This document shows, one piece after another, positions 26,333-39,134 of a stretch of 64,000 nt of DNA. Every line of letters starts with the position of its first letter. The first letter of the stretch is position 1. Position numbers and translations under genes: made by a program. The notes under the pieces are model-generated. The model made no database searches and was not told the DNA's origin. It saw only the letters and a program-made list of their open reading frames with translations. The DNA lies in contig CAWUHX010000320.1 in the NCBI GenBank assembly GCA_963922205.1, positions 186,001-250,000 on the forward strand, read 5' to 3'. The DNA comes from Romanomermis culicivorax. Lineage: Eukaryota > Nematoda > Enoplea > Mermithida > Mermithidae.

Positions 26333-26654
26333 TATTACATTAATACATACATCGTAAAAATTCCTCGTGTTATGGGTCTTTCTTATCAAATATAGAAATA
26401 TTTTAGCGTTTTTCATCCCAAAGAATCATGGTTCAATAGCATTACCCTTTATATTAACCATATGATTAGTGAATTCTGTAGCAAATTGCCAAATGATAGG
26501 AAACCTCCTTCCGTTACATGTCTGAATACAAGGAAAAAGCCGACATCTGTAGTTAGTCAGCCTGACATGTAATTTTTTACCTTATTACCTCAGTTTTTAT
26601 GTGATAAAAACTTTTTTGTGCACGTTTTTACATATCTAGCAGTTCTTTTCCCAG

Positions 26655-27590
26655 TAAGCCGTAGGCATACTTAGCCGCAACGGGCGAAAAAGTCTGCGGC
26701 TCGCACACTTTTTTGCGGTTTTCAAAAATTGCGACCCGCAAGTCACCCGCAAAACCGCAATGCGGTTGCGGTTGGCAACCCGCAACCGCATTGCGGTTTA
26801 GTGCGGTTTATCGACCCGCAAAGAGTTCTCGAGTGGAGTACTTTTTGCGGTTCTGGCAGCCGCACTTGATACAGTATATGCCGTTTCGCGCTGAATAACA
26901 CTGAATACCTGATCTTTATCAACTAGAAAACTCAATTATTTCCAGAATTTGCTTTGTCCAGTGTTTTTTTTCTGCAAAGGAATCTTTCGAGGAGAAAAAT
27001 TCGGGAACAAAGAATAAAATTTATGCAAGGTTCTCATTGTCGAAAAAATTTTCGGGAATCGGAAACTGAAAAGATGTATTTTGGTGAACACTGTTTTTCC
27101 CGCCGCCTTTTCTTCAAATGGCGATAGGGGTAAAAAATTTTCCCCCAATTTTCTAAAGTCTTTTTTCGCTTAAAAATGCTCATAGACGGTTTATTTTAGT
27201 GTTTTTAAGCTTTTAAAACATGATGTTTTTAGAGCGGTTGATTTTTTCCACATGAGAACCGGACCCAAAATTTTTTTCCTCATTTTCCAAAAATTTTCCC
27301 CATTTTTAAAAACGTTTGTAATGTGCCTACCTACGGATGCTTTTCCATGCAATTAGGAGCATACCCAAGCATTTTGACGCTTTTGGATTCGGAAACCTAC
27401 AACCTTGCATCTCTTAAGTAATTTCCGGTTCGAAATTGCGGTTAACTATGCTTACAATTGCGGTTTTCCGGTTCCGCATTTTTGCGGAACCGCGGGAAAG
27501 TATGCCATTGTGAGAGCCGCAACCGACCCGCAATTGCGGGTCGCAAAATTTGCGGCCGCAAAAAAACCGGTCAAGTATGCCTACGGCTTA
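26655..27590. mobile_element. DNA element with 18-bp perfect TIRs and CCGC/GCGG-rich subtermini
   Basis: Termini TAAGCCGTAGGCATACTT (26655-26672) and AAGTATGCCTACGGCTTA (27573-27590) are perfect inverted repeats. Inside each end are clusters of GCGGTTTTGCGG/CCGCAAAACCGC words able to form many alternative hairpins. The centre (26940-27310) carries a GAGGAAAAATTTT-type repeat also seen near 39450, 43800 and 60400. Flanking TA dinucleotides would fit a TA target duplication. The frames at 26713-26898 and 27405-27809 are mainly this element. Confidence 0.8.
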
Positions 27591-27779
27591 ACTGCTCGTT
27601 CTTTCGTGTTTTATGCAAATAAGTTTCGTTTAAGTAATTTCATCTTTCTGTGTTCGTTCTTTTTTTTTATTTCGTATGGACGTCTCAGTGCTTTGCGCTT
27701 TTGCGTAATTCTGCCTGTGAGTGGCTGCGACTTTTTTAGGTTACTTTTCTTTATTATTGTATGTATTATTTTTACGTCA

Positions 27780-27980
27780 TTAATAAAACTCCACTGCACT
27801 GCATTTTAGTGCACTGACGTCCGCCATTGCATCCATGACAAGTTTCCTTCTCCAGAACTCGGCCCCAGTTACAGTATTCTGGGGACGCAGTGCAAGGTAT
27901 TCCAACGGGGTTCCTAATTCTGGGCAAATCCTCCTGACAACACATCTGCGCAATAGTGAATATTTTACCGATGAGATCAA
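27780..27980 (-). CDS. unrecognised minus-strand open frame (weak)
   Basis: A 66-codon frame in locally GC-richer DNA: an N-terminal KYSLLRRCVVRRICPELG, then LRPQNTVTGAEFWRRKL and a final MDAMADVSALK. Composition looks more coding-like than the surroundings, but I recognise no family. It might be a fragment of a mobile-element gene. Neither splice site nor promoter is evident. Confidence 0.15.
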   Translation of the reverse strand: MISSVKYSLLRRCVVRRICPELGTPLEYLALRPQNTVTGAEFWRRKLVMDAMADVSALKCSAVEFY

Positions 27981-28479
27981 GCCATCGAGAGCATGTTAAG
28001 CCATATAAAGTTTAATGACAAAAATTAGCAATATATCAATATAGATTACATAATGCTTTTACCAAAACATTTTTCACTGGAAACAATATTAAAAGCTAAG
28101 TTGAGTAAGCTCACAAACAAACTTTCCAAAAAATCATATAGTTCAGGAGCAGATCGTAATTGAAAAATTTAGTATTTGCTTTCCGGTTTTATTTTTTAGA
28201 AGTGTTTCAGCGGCCTTTTCAAAGAATTCGCTCAATAATTGCCAAAATTTGTCTTCCTTCAGATCACAAGAACAGGTGTAAGCTAGAGCAATCAAAAATT
28301 CTACAAATAAGCTCGTATATGAATGTCAATTCCTCACTCATAAACACAGAAGGAAACTTGTATTTGTTATTGACAAAATACACAGACCAACCGAGTAAAG
28401 AAAGCAATATTAATGAGATTATTGCACTAAAACGAGTAATCTTACCAACAATAAACAACAACAGGCTCATTTAGAAGGG

Positions 28480-29999
28480 GGCTTGTTCTATTTTTATGAA
28501 AAAGTTAGACAAGAAATACGACTAGAAATATGAAAAAGTTAGACAAGAAATACGAAGCCCAAACTTTATTTTATTTTCTAAATCGTACATATATAAATGC
28601 AAACAAGCACATTAAAGAACCTGCTTCAAGGCACTAATTAATTTCATTGATACGCTGTTGGTAGTTGTAGTAGTACTCAATGTGAATAGGTACAAAAATA
28701 CAAATATCCTAAATTTACTTGACCTAATCATACATCTAAATCCGTGTCATAAATTTTACAAGAAATTCTCTTTTTTAATGTTCTAAAATATGCATTGATA
28801 ATTATGTTTTCTTCTCTTGTTTTTTATGTACATTATTAATGCATGTGTATAACTACTACTAATGAAGAAAAGCTCAGATAAACTACAATACTATAATTTA
28901 TCTTTAAGTAATTTCGGCATATGATTTGAATGCAAAATTAAATTGCACGGGCACTTGGCACTGCAGATCAAAGTTTAGGTTTTCTGTCAAGGTTGAACTA
29001 GAACTTCGATACACAGTATGGTGTAAATGCAATATTGGAAACATTAATTTTGATTTATAGTTATGAGCAAGCAATTCTATACAAACAAAAAGTTTACAAA
29101 CATCGCGGACATCAAAATACAGAATAGTCTAAAAAACGTGTATGGGAATGAATAATAAGAAAAGAAAATTAACTTTGACATTCTAGGAACAATAATATAT
29201 AAGCAATAAATTAGTAGCATTCATTTGCGTAAATAAATGTTGAACACGTATTTGTAAACGTCTCGTACTCACAAAAAGAACTATAATGTAGATAATCAAA
29301 ACAAGATATATATTCCGAGGCTTTATATTATGCTTCTACAATGCATATCATTAGCTATTTATCTTATCGTAGCTCGGAAAAGAACGGTCTTGAAGCTCAT
29401 TTGCATATTTTAAAAAGCCGAATCGGCGCCAAATGACCAATTATACTCTCGTAATGCCGTTCGAAAATTGCATTCAAGGAGTGTCGAGCACGTTACTATT
29501 CAGTGACATAGGCAAAAAAGCAGGTTTAACTGACCATGAAATGAATAGATTATTTGAGAGCAGAATAAGCTATAGAGCGGTATCTTATGTTGCTTACTGC
29601 AACTTTGATTACAAACGGTCAAAATGTCATCTCGTAAGGAAAATATTTTGAAGCTACATATATTGGAAAGACGATATTATGCAAAACTATTATGATTTTG
29701 CAATGATATGATCATCGATAGTAATGAATAAAATTTTACTTTTTCTCCAAAAATAATGGATCAAGGGCATATATAAAAATAATCAACGATTGAATGCCAT
29801 ACGTTTTAGAACCATTCTCACCCTTAAATCGATGCATATATTTTAGAGCGAATTTTTTCGAGAAATTTCAAAAAAACATGAAAACAGAATACAAAAGGAG
29901 CTTTGAAAGGTATACGTGCCCAGGAGATAGGACTCACTGTTACCCGAAATTCACAAAAACAATTCTTCACTGTTTGTTTTCTGTAACAACCAGAAGTGA
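28480..29999. other. 1.5-kb AT-rich stretch, no gene seen
   Basis: Very AT-rich, including a short direct duplication at 28497-28556 (GAAAAAGTTAGACAAGAAAT repeated). The 29433-29651 (+) frame is not recognised. Confidence 0.5.
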
Positions 30000-30120
30000 T
30001 ATACTCTATCTATTTTGAAATGGTCGATGCAGCGGACGAGGTATAAGCGAACGCAGCCTTATTGGAGATCATGAAATAAGTTTTGGATGCCTGAGAATGG
30101 CTGAAAGAGATGATCATTAA
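30000..30120. mobile_element. MITE of the TATACTC family, one-ended copy
   Basis: TATACTCTATCTATTTTGAA followed by TGGTCGATGCAGC matches the left end of the family. It then resembles copy 2 (GCAGCC.TATTGGAGATCATGAA). No right end was found. Confidence 0.6.
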
Positions 30121-30529
30121 GGAATATGAAGAAAATAATTCTTAAATAGGGTAAATGACCTCTAATTAATCTTGATTACAAGTTGCACGACCAAAAATAA
30201 AACGAAAATACACAGATAGGCTACCAAAAGCACTAGTGAAGAGGAGGATTTATTAAGCAAACAGATTTCATCCAGACACAGATCCTGATTAAGGCTTGGT
30301 CTTAGGCTTAGTCGAAAACATGCAAAACAAGACAAAAAACATGTATAGATAACAATAGTAGTGCTGAATGCAACTCGGTACCAGATGAGGCGACTTTAGT
30401 ACCAGATGATTTGATTCTCAGCACCAGATCATGTTTTTTATGCGAACCAATTTTAAGCGCAAAAACGAGATTGAGGACTTAGAGATAGGCCATCAACCAC
30501 TAAAAACTAGATGATTAACCTACTAGGAA

Positions 30530-31040
30530 ATGAATCAACCAACCAACTTGTCTAGAAACATCAAGCAATCAAGGTGTCAACCAACCAATAAATCAGGAAA
30601 TCAAACAACCAAGAAATTGACCAAACCAGGAAATAGAAATCAATCAGTCAAAGAATCAATTTAACCAACCATAGAATCAGGGATTCAGCCAACCAGGGGA
30701 TCAGGGCGAGCCAACCAAAAACTAACCAGGTAATCAAGCAATCAGCCAACCAACAATTGAACCAGGAAATCAACCAACCAACGTGAGAATTATCTAACTA
30801 ATCAGGAAATCAAACAATTAATAAGGGTACCTGGAAATCAACCAACCAATCTACCTGGAAATCAACCAACCACTCGGGGAATCAACGCAACAATCAACTA
30901 GGGAATCAGCCAATCAACCATCGAATCAGAGAATCAAACCAGCCAAACAGGGAGTCAGCCAGCGAAACACGGAATCAACCAAACCCATCAATCAGGAAAT
31001 CAACCAACTGACCTGAGAATCTACAAAGCAATCGGGGAAT
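30530..31040 (+). repeat. CAACCAAC/AATCAGGAAATCAA minisatellite
   Basis: About 0.5 kb of irregular units of 15-22 bases made from AATCAACCAACCAA and (A)ATCAGGAAATC. The strand is strongly cytosine/adenine-biased. No coding potential. Confidence 0.85.
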
Positions 31041-31921
31041 CTACGAATGCGGTGCATCTTAAAATTTTGAGATTTCGACCTTCTAAAATTCACCATAACG
31101 CACTTTTTCAAATTCTCTGCCGTATTTAGGTTTTTCAGGCATAATTTTTCCGCCTGATGTTCCACGTTTTCCAGGTTCGCATTTGGCAATGTCCTAAAAA
31201 GTGTGTAGACTCTGAAATAACCTGGAAAATCAACTTTGATTACATTCTATCAATTTTTCATAAGCAATGTACTACCTTATTTGGCTTGGCAATTACCACA
31301 ACGAATCGGGAACCAATCAGTTTTTTGGACTGGGAGTGAAAATAGCATGACCAGAAACTAATTTTTCGATTCAAGAAAAATTGAAGGTAATCACAACAAA
31401 ATAAATGAAACACAAATGAAGCCCATTACAATAAAACGTTACAGTAAAACTGGTCTTTTCACATTATCTTTAGATTGTTATGATCTTCCTAACACACCAC
31501 AAATTCCATAAATGCCACATGCCCCTCATACGCCACAGATATTCAAAATTATAAATGCAAAACTTGAATGCTGTAATGCAAAACATAGTTGTAGGCTAAC
31601 AGACTTGGGCCCATTCAAAAGTTTGTCCAAGAATTTTTATCTTGAATTTTAATTCTTCAGAATCAGTGTTGATTAGATACTAAAATTTATGTTTGCATTT
31701 TTTGTAAACATAAAATTTAAAATGGTTCACATGATACCATTATGGTAGCAGAGCATAGCCATGAACATTTTTTTTTGTTTCAGAAAAATTCACACCACAC
31801 TAATTTACTACTAGGTTACGTTTGGTGGTTCAAGGCTTGTACAGAAGTAGAAAAAGCAGACATAAGACGCTTCTTATCCACTATGTGGAACTCAATGGAA
31901 TTTGAATAATAAACAATAAGT

Positions 31922-33643
31922 TGTCACGTGCTGACCAATTCTCCCAAACATCACGTGATTTCCATCATGCTGACATTTTATGTTTTTCGCCATTTTTTAT
32001 TTCCCAGTTACTTACTTTTATTTTGTTTCATTCATTATGTTTTACATGCATTTTTGGTGTTTGGTTTTGTCATATTTTGTTGATTTCCTTTTGCACATAG
32101 GCTGCAGTGTGACCCTTTAATCAAAACTTCAGCCAAACGAGCTCACGAGCTCATGGCGATAATTGGTGCATTACGCATACATGTAATTGGGGGGGGGAAG
32201 TGCTATGGGAACCCCCCCCCCCCAAAAAAAAATCGTCGACCATATGGCTAGCCATTGGGCGACCCCCCCAGGATTTTCCAATCCTATGACTAGCCATATG
32301 GTAGCCCTAGGGACCCCCATAGTTTTAGTCGGAATAATACTGAAAAATGTCATTTTTTCCATGAAAAATGTGAATTTTTGAACACAAAATGGTCAAAAAC
32401 GTCAATTTTCTCAGCGCTTCACACCATAAGTACATATTTGATCACTTTTTAGACAAAAATTACTACTTTTTAAACCGTTTTTCGGACATTTTTCATGGGA
32501 AAAATCGAATTTTTTTTCCCCCCAAAATTTTGGGAATTACTGACCCCCGGCCCCAAAAAAGTGCTCCAACCCCCCAGACCTCGGAGCTCCGTTACATGTA
32601 TGGCATTACGTGTGCCTCTAAGTAAAACTAGTGACATCTTTGTGATGTAAAATGGCTAGTCAAGAAGTTTTTATTAAAGACATTCATACATTTAGCATGG
32701 GCATGAAACTCGTACCCAATGCTAAGCGTATTCGAACTGGAAAATGCCATGTGACCATAGGCATCTTCTGCACAGTTTCCCTCTGCAGAAGTTAGCTTGG
32801 GCGTCATAAGCTCCCCCCCCCAGGCCAAACTGCAGGCCCACAAGGTCCTTAAAAGGACCTGTTTCGTTAGTTTTTTGCTCATTCTTGGGTTTCACCCTTT
32901 GCATCTGGTTTTTTATAGCTTGCATCCACCCCCTATATTATCTTTAATAAATTTGAATATTTGATTCTCCCTTCCATCCACCACCCAAATTTGCATAAAA
33001 GCCACCCATCGCCTACCTTGTGCCAGGTCTCCATCCATACCCACACATTAAATAAGAAGAGAGTTGCCCCAACCTCCCACGTGCACCCCTCAAGGAACTG
33101 AGTGGATCAACCTTCCCATTCATCGACTGAAATCTGAAATCAGGAACCCATCACACTTCATCGAATCGAGTTTTGAGAAGCAGGACTAGGTAAGTCTTCT
33201 CAGGTGATTATCATTGTTGAGGGTTTATTTTGGGGAACCGTTTCTTAAGTCCATTTCCCCTTGAGTTTTCCCTCAGTTAGAAGAGCCCTTGATCCCCTTG
33301 GGTTAGGGCTAACAAGGGGATTAGGTTTACAATCAGGTCCGCTATATTAGGTCATCCTACGAGTGACCTTCTCCATCTTTCATACTGAATAGGACCAGGG
33401 ATTGCCACCCCTAACCTGGTGGCATTGTTTATTACTCTACAGCAGCACACCAAGACAGCACCAGAGTACCATATAGGCCTTCCTATAGCCAGTACTAGCC
33501 GGGTTAGGTTCCTGAAGTAAAAAGAAGCAAGCCACCCAACGGGGTCACAGCATGTCACTCATAGTGACATGGCCATATTTTTCTATCGAAATGGCATGGG
33601 TTTTTCATCAATGTGACGGATCACGTTATCATGTAATGTGACA
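31922..33643 (+). repeat. 5' LTR-like unit of the element
   Basis: 1722 bp bounded by TGTCACGTGCTG and ATGTAATGTGACA. Excluding the MITE at 32176-32602, it aligns with the minus-strand copy at 61400-62825. Shared landmarks are CACGTGATTTCCATCATG, CATAGGCATCTTCTGCA, CTCTGCAGAAGTTAGCTTGG, a TATA-like CCTTAAAAGGACC (about 32849), AATAAATTTGAATAT (about 32947), AAGTCTTCTCAGG, and a GC-richer 3' third. Confidence 0.75.
32176..32602. mobile_element. MITE with CATACATGTAA termini and 8-bp target duplication
   Basis: Ends CATACATGTAA (32176) and TTACATGTATG (to 32602) are flanked by GCATTACG on both sides (32168-32175 and 32603-32610). It inserted into the LTR-like unit; the uninterrupted homolog at 62.5 kb shows the joined context. 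Next to the left end are runs of G then C. The centre has repeated CATATGGCTAGCC/GGCTAGTCATAG words. 427 bp, non-coding. Confidence 0.88.
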
Positions 33644-33659
33644 TAGATTCACTTTTCAT

Positions 33660-34000
33660 TAAGTGTGACATATCGAGGCTGGAAAATCGACCTTAAGCCT
33701 GGCTAATCACCCTTAAGTATGAAAAATCACCATTTGAGTGGAGAAACCTCCCTTAAATCAGGTAAATCACCTTTTAAGTCAGAAAACTCTCCCTTAAAAC
33801 AGGTTCTAGCCCTCATATAAGTTGGAAACCTCCCGTAAGGCAGGTAAACTGCCCCTTAAGTCGAAAAATGGCCCTTACGTTATAGAATATCGCCAGCTTA
33901 AGCTGGAAAATATCCCTTAAGTTGAGTTAATTTACTGTAAGCCGGAACTAGCCCTTAGGAGTGATCAAAATTGATTTATGTGTATATTTTATCGCCCTCT
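33660..34000 (+). repeat. CCCTTAAG-type tandem repeat in the retroelement leader
   Basis: A run of 20-28-base units of the form (C)CCTTAAGTCTGGAAAATC(A/G)C, degrading towards 33960. It lies immediately inside the LTR-like unit, where a primer-binding site would be expected. Confidence 0.6.
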
Positions 34001-34879
34001 TGTGTGTGTACCACCCTTATAGTTTATAGTTCAATAAATTCCATAGTGTGAGTTTTTCCCCCAGAGTTGAGTTTCCCAGAGTTGAGTCAAATATAGAGTA
34101 TCCTGATAAATCTCCTCTGAGTCCTCTGTTTCTTCATTTATGTAAATTTCCCCCTTTTTTCTTTTCCCTTTTCATCGTCTCTTTTTTTAATTTCGCTGTT
34201 CTTGTGTTACTGCACCCTCTTAGCACTGGATCAGTTACAGTATGCCTGTTCTAAATACCTACTCTAACTACAGTATACCTGAGTGTGGGTGTTTGAGTAT
34301 CACAGTTCCTGAGGTCTATGGCCTATGAGCTCTGCATGGTTAACAATCACATGATACAGTACATCCTTCCACACTTGATTCTGGATGCCACATGTGGCTG
34401 TGATTCTATTATCTGTGTACAGTACTGTTGTCAATATTTTTATATTCCTTATCTCTACCGCACATTGGCAGAGTTGCTCACTTTTCTGGTCTAAAGTAAA
34501 TTCAACCTTACTGTTGACACATTTAACATGTGTGCATATCAGAATCACACTTCTTATCTCTTCTGTCTCAAACATTCTATTTATTTTACTCATTCTTTTT
34601 TCTGCCATCTCTGCATCGTGTGTGACAACAAATAATCAATAAATTTTCCTTCACTTTTCCAACTCAATAAATAAATATTTTCTTATCTCAAAAACTATTT
34701 TCTTTCCTTTCTATCAAAAAATTTATATCTTTTTATTCCCTTCTCTTCACTAAATCAAATTATCTCATTTCAAAAAAAATAATTTTTTGGTCACACAGGC
34801 GTTACAGTGTGGTATCCTTCAGTAAGTCTCATTTCCTTTCATCCACTTACTGTAAGGTCTCTCATCCTTCTATTTCTGT

Positions 34880-35690
34880 GGATTATTGCAAGGAGGTGAT
34901 GACTTTACGAGTCCTAAACTCTGACATCAGCAATGACAACATCATGTGTTGTTGTTTCTGGGTGGTTAGTCTTATAGACCCTGCCTCTGACGTCTGCAAT
35001 TGACTCATTTGCTGCTGTTGCATCAAGGAAGTTTACCCAATGGGTCCTACCTTTGACGTCAGCAACGGCTGCATCACATGTGGCCATTCAGGGGTTGTTG
35101 ATCATCATTATCTTGCCCTTGGCATTAGCAACAGCTACATCCCTTGCTGTTGCCTTAAGGAATGGATGGCCTCACAGGCACCACCTCTGATGTCAGTAAC
35201 AGTAACATAACATGTTGCCATTGTGGGTCAGTGATCTTACAGCACTGTTCCCCTGATGTCCACAACAGCAGAGGCTCATGTTGTTGTATTAGGACTGGTT
35301 GGTTCACTGAACCCTGTCTTTGAGGTCAGCAACGGCAACACCACATATTGTTGTTCTGAGATGTGTGGACCTTACAAACCCTACATCTGACGTCTGCAAC
35401 AACTGCATCTCATGTCATTCCTGTGGGGGTGGTTGATACTCAGCCACATCCCTTGACATCAGCAACAATGATATAATGTGTTACCATATGGGGGTAGTTG
35501 GCTTCAGAGCCCTATCCCTGACATCAGCTATGATAATGTTTCATGTTCTCCTAGTTGATTTCAGGTTCTACAACCCTATTCTGACATCTGAAACAGCAAC
35601 ATCTTGTGATACAGCAGGGGATTTGATGGCTGCAGAACCCTACCCCTGATGCCTGCAACTGTGACATGAGACATCCGCACTAAAGCCCAG
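34880..35690 (+). repeat. degenerate tandem repeat of about 65-75 bp in the retroelement leader
   Basis: Recurring blocks of the form CC.CTGACGTCAGCAACA.CAACATCACATGTTGTTG followed by a G/T-rich spacer with GGTTG. About ten units are recognisable, all diverged. No long frame is preserved. Confidence 0.6.
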
Positions 35691-37500
35691 TCACCTGTGG
35701 TCAGCAGCAAGGTCATGTGCTGGTTTATACCCCACCTTTGATGTCAGCACCAGGTTGCTGTTGGTTTTCCAGGCTGCCACTTGAGTTGTCAATGATTGTT
35801 GGAAAATGACCCTATCACCTACAGCTCTTGTCAAAGGGTTGAAGTTTGTGTGGAACTGATGCCTGGGAAACATCAGTCAACATGCAAACTCAATCTGAGA
35901 TGCCTTTAGTCCGTGATACTGATCAGCTTGTCCACCCCCGTAGGGCCACTGTTGATCAGTATGTGGCTGCCTTAATGCTTTAACTGCAGGTTTGAATGAG
36001 TGACACTCAGCCTCAGCTGGGTTGGTTGCTTCACTCATGTGAATGTTAGGCATTTGCAATTAGTACTGCCTGTGTCTGACGTTGGCAAGGGCCTGGCAAC
36101 CTTATTGTAAATTTCTTATCTAAATTTATCCCATTTATTTCATCCTTTCGAGCTTCCATCTATGATCTTCTTTAATGTTTCCACAGTAGTGGTTCCCAAG
36201 GAGCCACGGCATAGCCTCTGGTTGGGCTTGGAGTGTAAAGGACCCCTTGTATTACTTCCTTTACTCAAACACCTTAGTTAGCTGGCCTAATGATGTCTGC
36301 ACTACAGTTCCTCATAACCCTGAGTCCACCTCCATTGCTTGTCCATATCCCATATTAAGCCACGAATCCGCCTCAGCAACAGTGTTAGAGTCTGCCTCAA
36401 CACAGTACTGAGTCTGCCTCAGCACTTTACACTCACTCACAAAAGTCAAAGAGACACCTTGTACCCCTGTCCCTAGATGCTTTGAGTCTACCTCAAACCA
36501 TCCCAAGGAAGCTTGGAGAATCCCATCTCCATTTATTTTTGATACAGCTGGGCCAAGGACCCCCATGTCTCTTTCTACTGACTGAGTGTGTCAGAATAGC
36601 ACCTTGGTACAATGTGCTTTTGCCTCCACTGGTGACCTAGGGAGCCTTATTGCAACACAGTGATCAGCATCCTGGCCACCAGCTGTACATAATACTCCTG
36701 GAGAGTGCCTGTTCTGTTCAAAACGTGAGCTCATATTTTGGGCACGGTTGTAACGTATTTGCAAATGTCATCCACTATGGAACCTCCTGTGCAGTCTATC
36801 TCACTGCACAGAGATCGCAATTGCTCCTGGCCAGTGAAGCCAGTTATGTAAAAGGGCAGCCCCTTTGCATGACGAGGTGTGTAAATTAGTTTTGTCCTTA
36901 TTTAACTCCGTCTTAAGGTCACTTTAAGTAGTCCACCTTCATTAATCTTCCAAGCCACTTCATGCACTACTCCTCGTGAGTAGGACCTTGCCGGCTGCGA
37001 GTTGGCCCCACCCCAAGGTTTTGTAAACTAGTACCTACAGTTGAACCTCCAGATAAAATCCCTTTTGAGTGGGTTTTTCCGTCTTCATGAGTCACCTCAA
37101 TTTCGGCTGGGAAACTGCCAACTTATCTAAAATTCTTTATTTTTACTAAAATTGCTGAGTCCAGGCCCCATTCTTAAAATTTATTTGGTTGCAACCAGTT
37201 CCCCAAACATCAGGCTACACTTATGATTAGCACAGGTGACTAGATAAATCCCTTTTTGTGTCCACCTAATTTACGCTTGCTGGGTTTTCGAGTGCTACAA
37301 CCTTGTTCTTTTCTAGCCCAGTTATCATGTGGACGCTAGTCTTTGTTACCGAAGTAGAACAAGCTGTTTACGCCCAAAACGCCATCGTGTAAACGATCAA
37401 GGAATTCATGCCCTCCTTTGGCATGAATTCTTAAAAGTAACACTTTTTCTTACAAAATAGAGACACCCCGAGGTTCCTGCCATCTCAGTACTCAGTCTAC
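35691..37500. other. retroelement interior without preserved gene
   Basis: Moderately GC-rich relative to the flanks and lacking long open frames on either strand. The 36312-36566 (-) and 36650-36889 (+) frames show no recognisable domain. CTGCCTCAGCA and GAGTCTGCCTCA recur around 36360-36430. Confidence 0.45.
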
Positions 37501-37510
37501 ACAGACCAGT

Positions 37511-39134
37511 GAGCCTCTCTTTATTCAATTGGATAAGATAGCTTCACAATCTCGTAGATCAGTCCTAGCCACCATATCGGAGGACCAATTCTTAGACATG
37601 AAGTTGGAAGTTGATCTCCCATCACAGATCGAGAACAAGGTACAAGCAGCATTTGAGAATGCCGTTGGACCTCTTAACTAAAAGTTGGAGGCTATGAGTG
37701 GTCGGAGGCACCCTCCTGTGTCCAGCTTCATGGCCCCTCCTACCTTTTTGGGTGCTTTTGGTGGAGCTATAACCAATTTTATATCTCACTTGACCCATTT
37801 CTTTACACTTCAGGGTGTAAGCGAAATGGATCATGCATATAAAATCATGTTTTTGGAGTCTTGCCTTAGGGGCCCTGCTCTTGCCTCTTGCCAGGACTTT
37901 AGCAGTGGTACTCCACAGCCCACCCGCTATGAAGAGTTTATGACTTTTCTATGCATCAGCAGCTGATCCAAGATCGCCTGCAGAAGCCGCCTAAGTCAGT
38001 GACAGTCTACCTTGAGCACCTCAAGAGATTATCCAGGGTGGCTTATCCGGGTCTCATGACTGACATCAGAGATTCTATTATAAAACCTATCTTCCTGAGG
38101 GGACTGAGACCAGTCCTCCAAGATAGTATCAAGTTCAGAGACTACAACTCTTGAACAGACTCTTAAAGCAGCTTGTCCCAGATTTTTTAGGATGAGATTC
38201 AGTATACTGCACCATCTAATGCTATATTCTGTTCAGAACAAAAACCAGCCAGATTCAATCCTGACATGCCGAACCAAAAGAGCAATGCTCAACCATGGTC
38301 CTTGACTCAGTCCGACCAAATCCGGTGATTACAACAGGAAATGGTGAGGCTCACGGCCAACATTGCAAAGCTAACAGCCAAGAAACAATTACCGGCTCCA
38401 CAAAATCTGAGGCTGCCTACACAGTCATCGGCAAAAGTCCAGAACATCGGCAACTGTCTGTCGGGGGCACATCTTCTGATGTGCTCCTTCTATGGATGTT
38501 GCACGCATTGCAACTCCAATTGTCGGGCCCAACGTCCCAAGGTCACTGCCCCCCTAACAACACCACCACAGCCAACACTGGTGGTTGTTATTTTTGTCCA
38601 ATGTGAGCGCACCAGACAGAACAATGTGACCAGCCCTGCCCGCACTGCCCTCAAATCCCAGTGCACTCTGCCAATGCTTGCTCGCATCGCGGTCCGATAA
38701 ATTCTCGCGAGAATGACTACGATGACCCAGGTTACTCTCCCCAGGGGACAAATGTTTACACTCAGGGATATGCTTATCGACGTCCTAACAGGATGGGGAA
38801 TCAATATCGGCAGCCCTTACATCATAATAATGCTGTTGGGGCCACTGACAGTCTTCCTCACCCAGATCTCCTTGATCTGGATGATGAAGTGCTTGCTGAA
38901 CACCTGGCGGATCCTTCACAACAGTGTTATCCTGTCTGCGTAATCAGTATTGGGTTTTTAGCATCACCAGTGGTTTCAGCACTGGCGATTTCACCAGCCT
39001 TACCACTGCCACCGCCAAGATATGTGACGCCAGTTGTCTTACACCCGTCCACAATGCCGAAAACGATTGGCAATGTCAACATTGTTGCATCGTACGGACC
39101 GAACGATACAGCGGGCAATCTCCAGCCGCTGTAG
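37511..39134 (+). pseudogene. gag: broken LTR-retrotransposon gag with CCHC zinc knuckles
   Basis: Plus-strand fragments in successive frames follow the order of a retrotransposon Gag: an N-terminal region (about 37511-37680, ending in a stop), the gag core with ITNFISHLTHFFTLQGVSE and MFLESCLRGPALA (37685-37966), and VTVYLEHLKRLSRVAYPG with FLRGLRPVLQDS (37951-38154). Cys/His clusters follow at 38483-38530 (second Cys replaced by Tyr), 38583-38625 and 38637-38690, fitting CX2CX4HX4C knuckles. At least one in-frame stop and several frameshifts interrupt it. Gag proteins form the capsid particle and bind element RNA. This copy cannot be functional as read. No pol follows. Confidence 0.8.

Noticed and set aside
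30530..31040. Possible CRISPR-like array
   Set aside because: Units are short, irregular and without unique spacers; this is a eukaryotic minisatellite.
37622..39118. Minus-strand frames in the gag region
   Set aside because: Antisense shadows of the plus-strand gag remnant.
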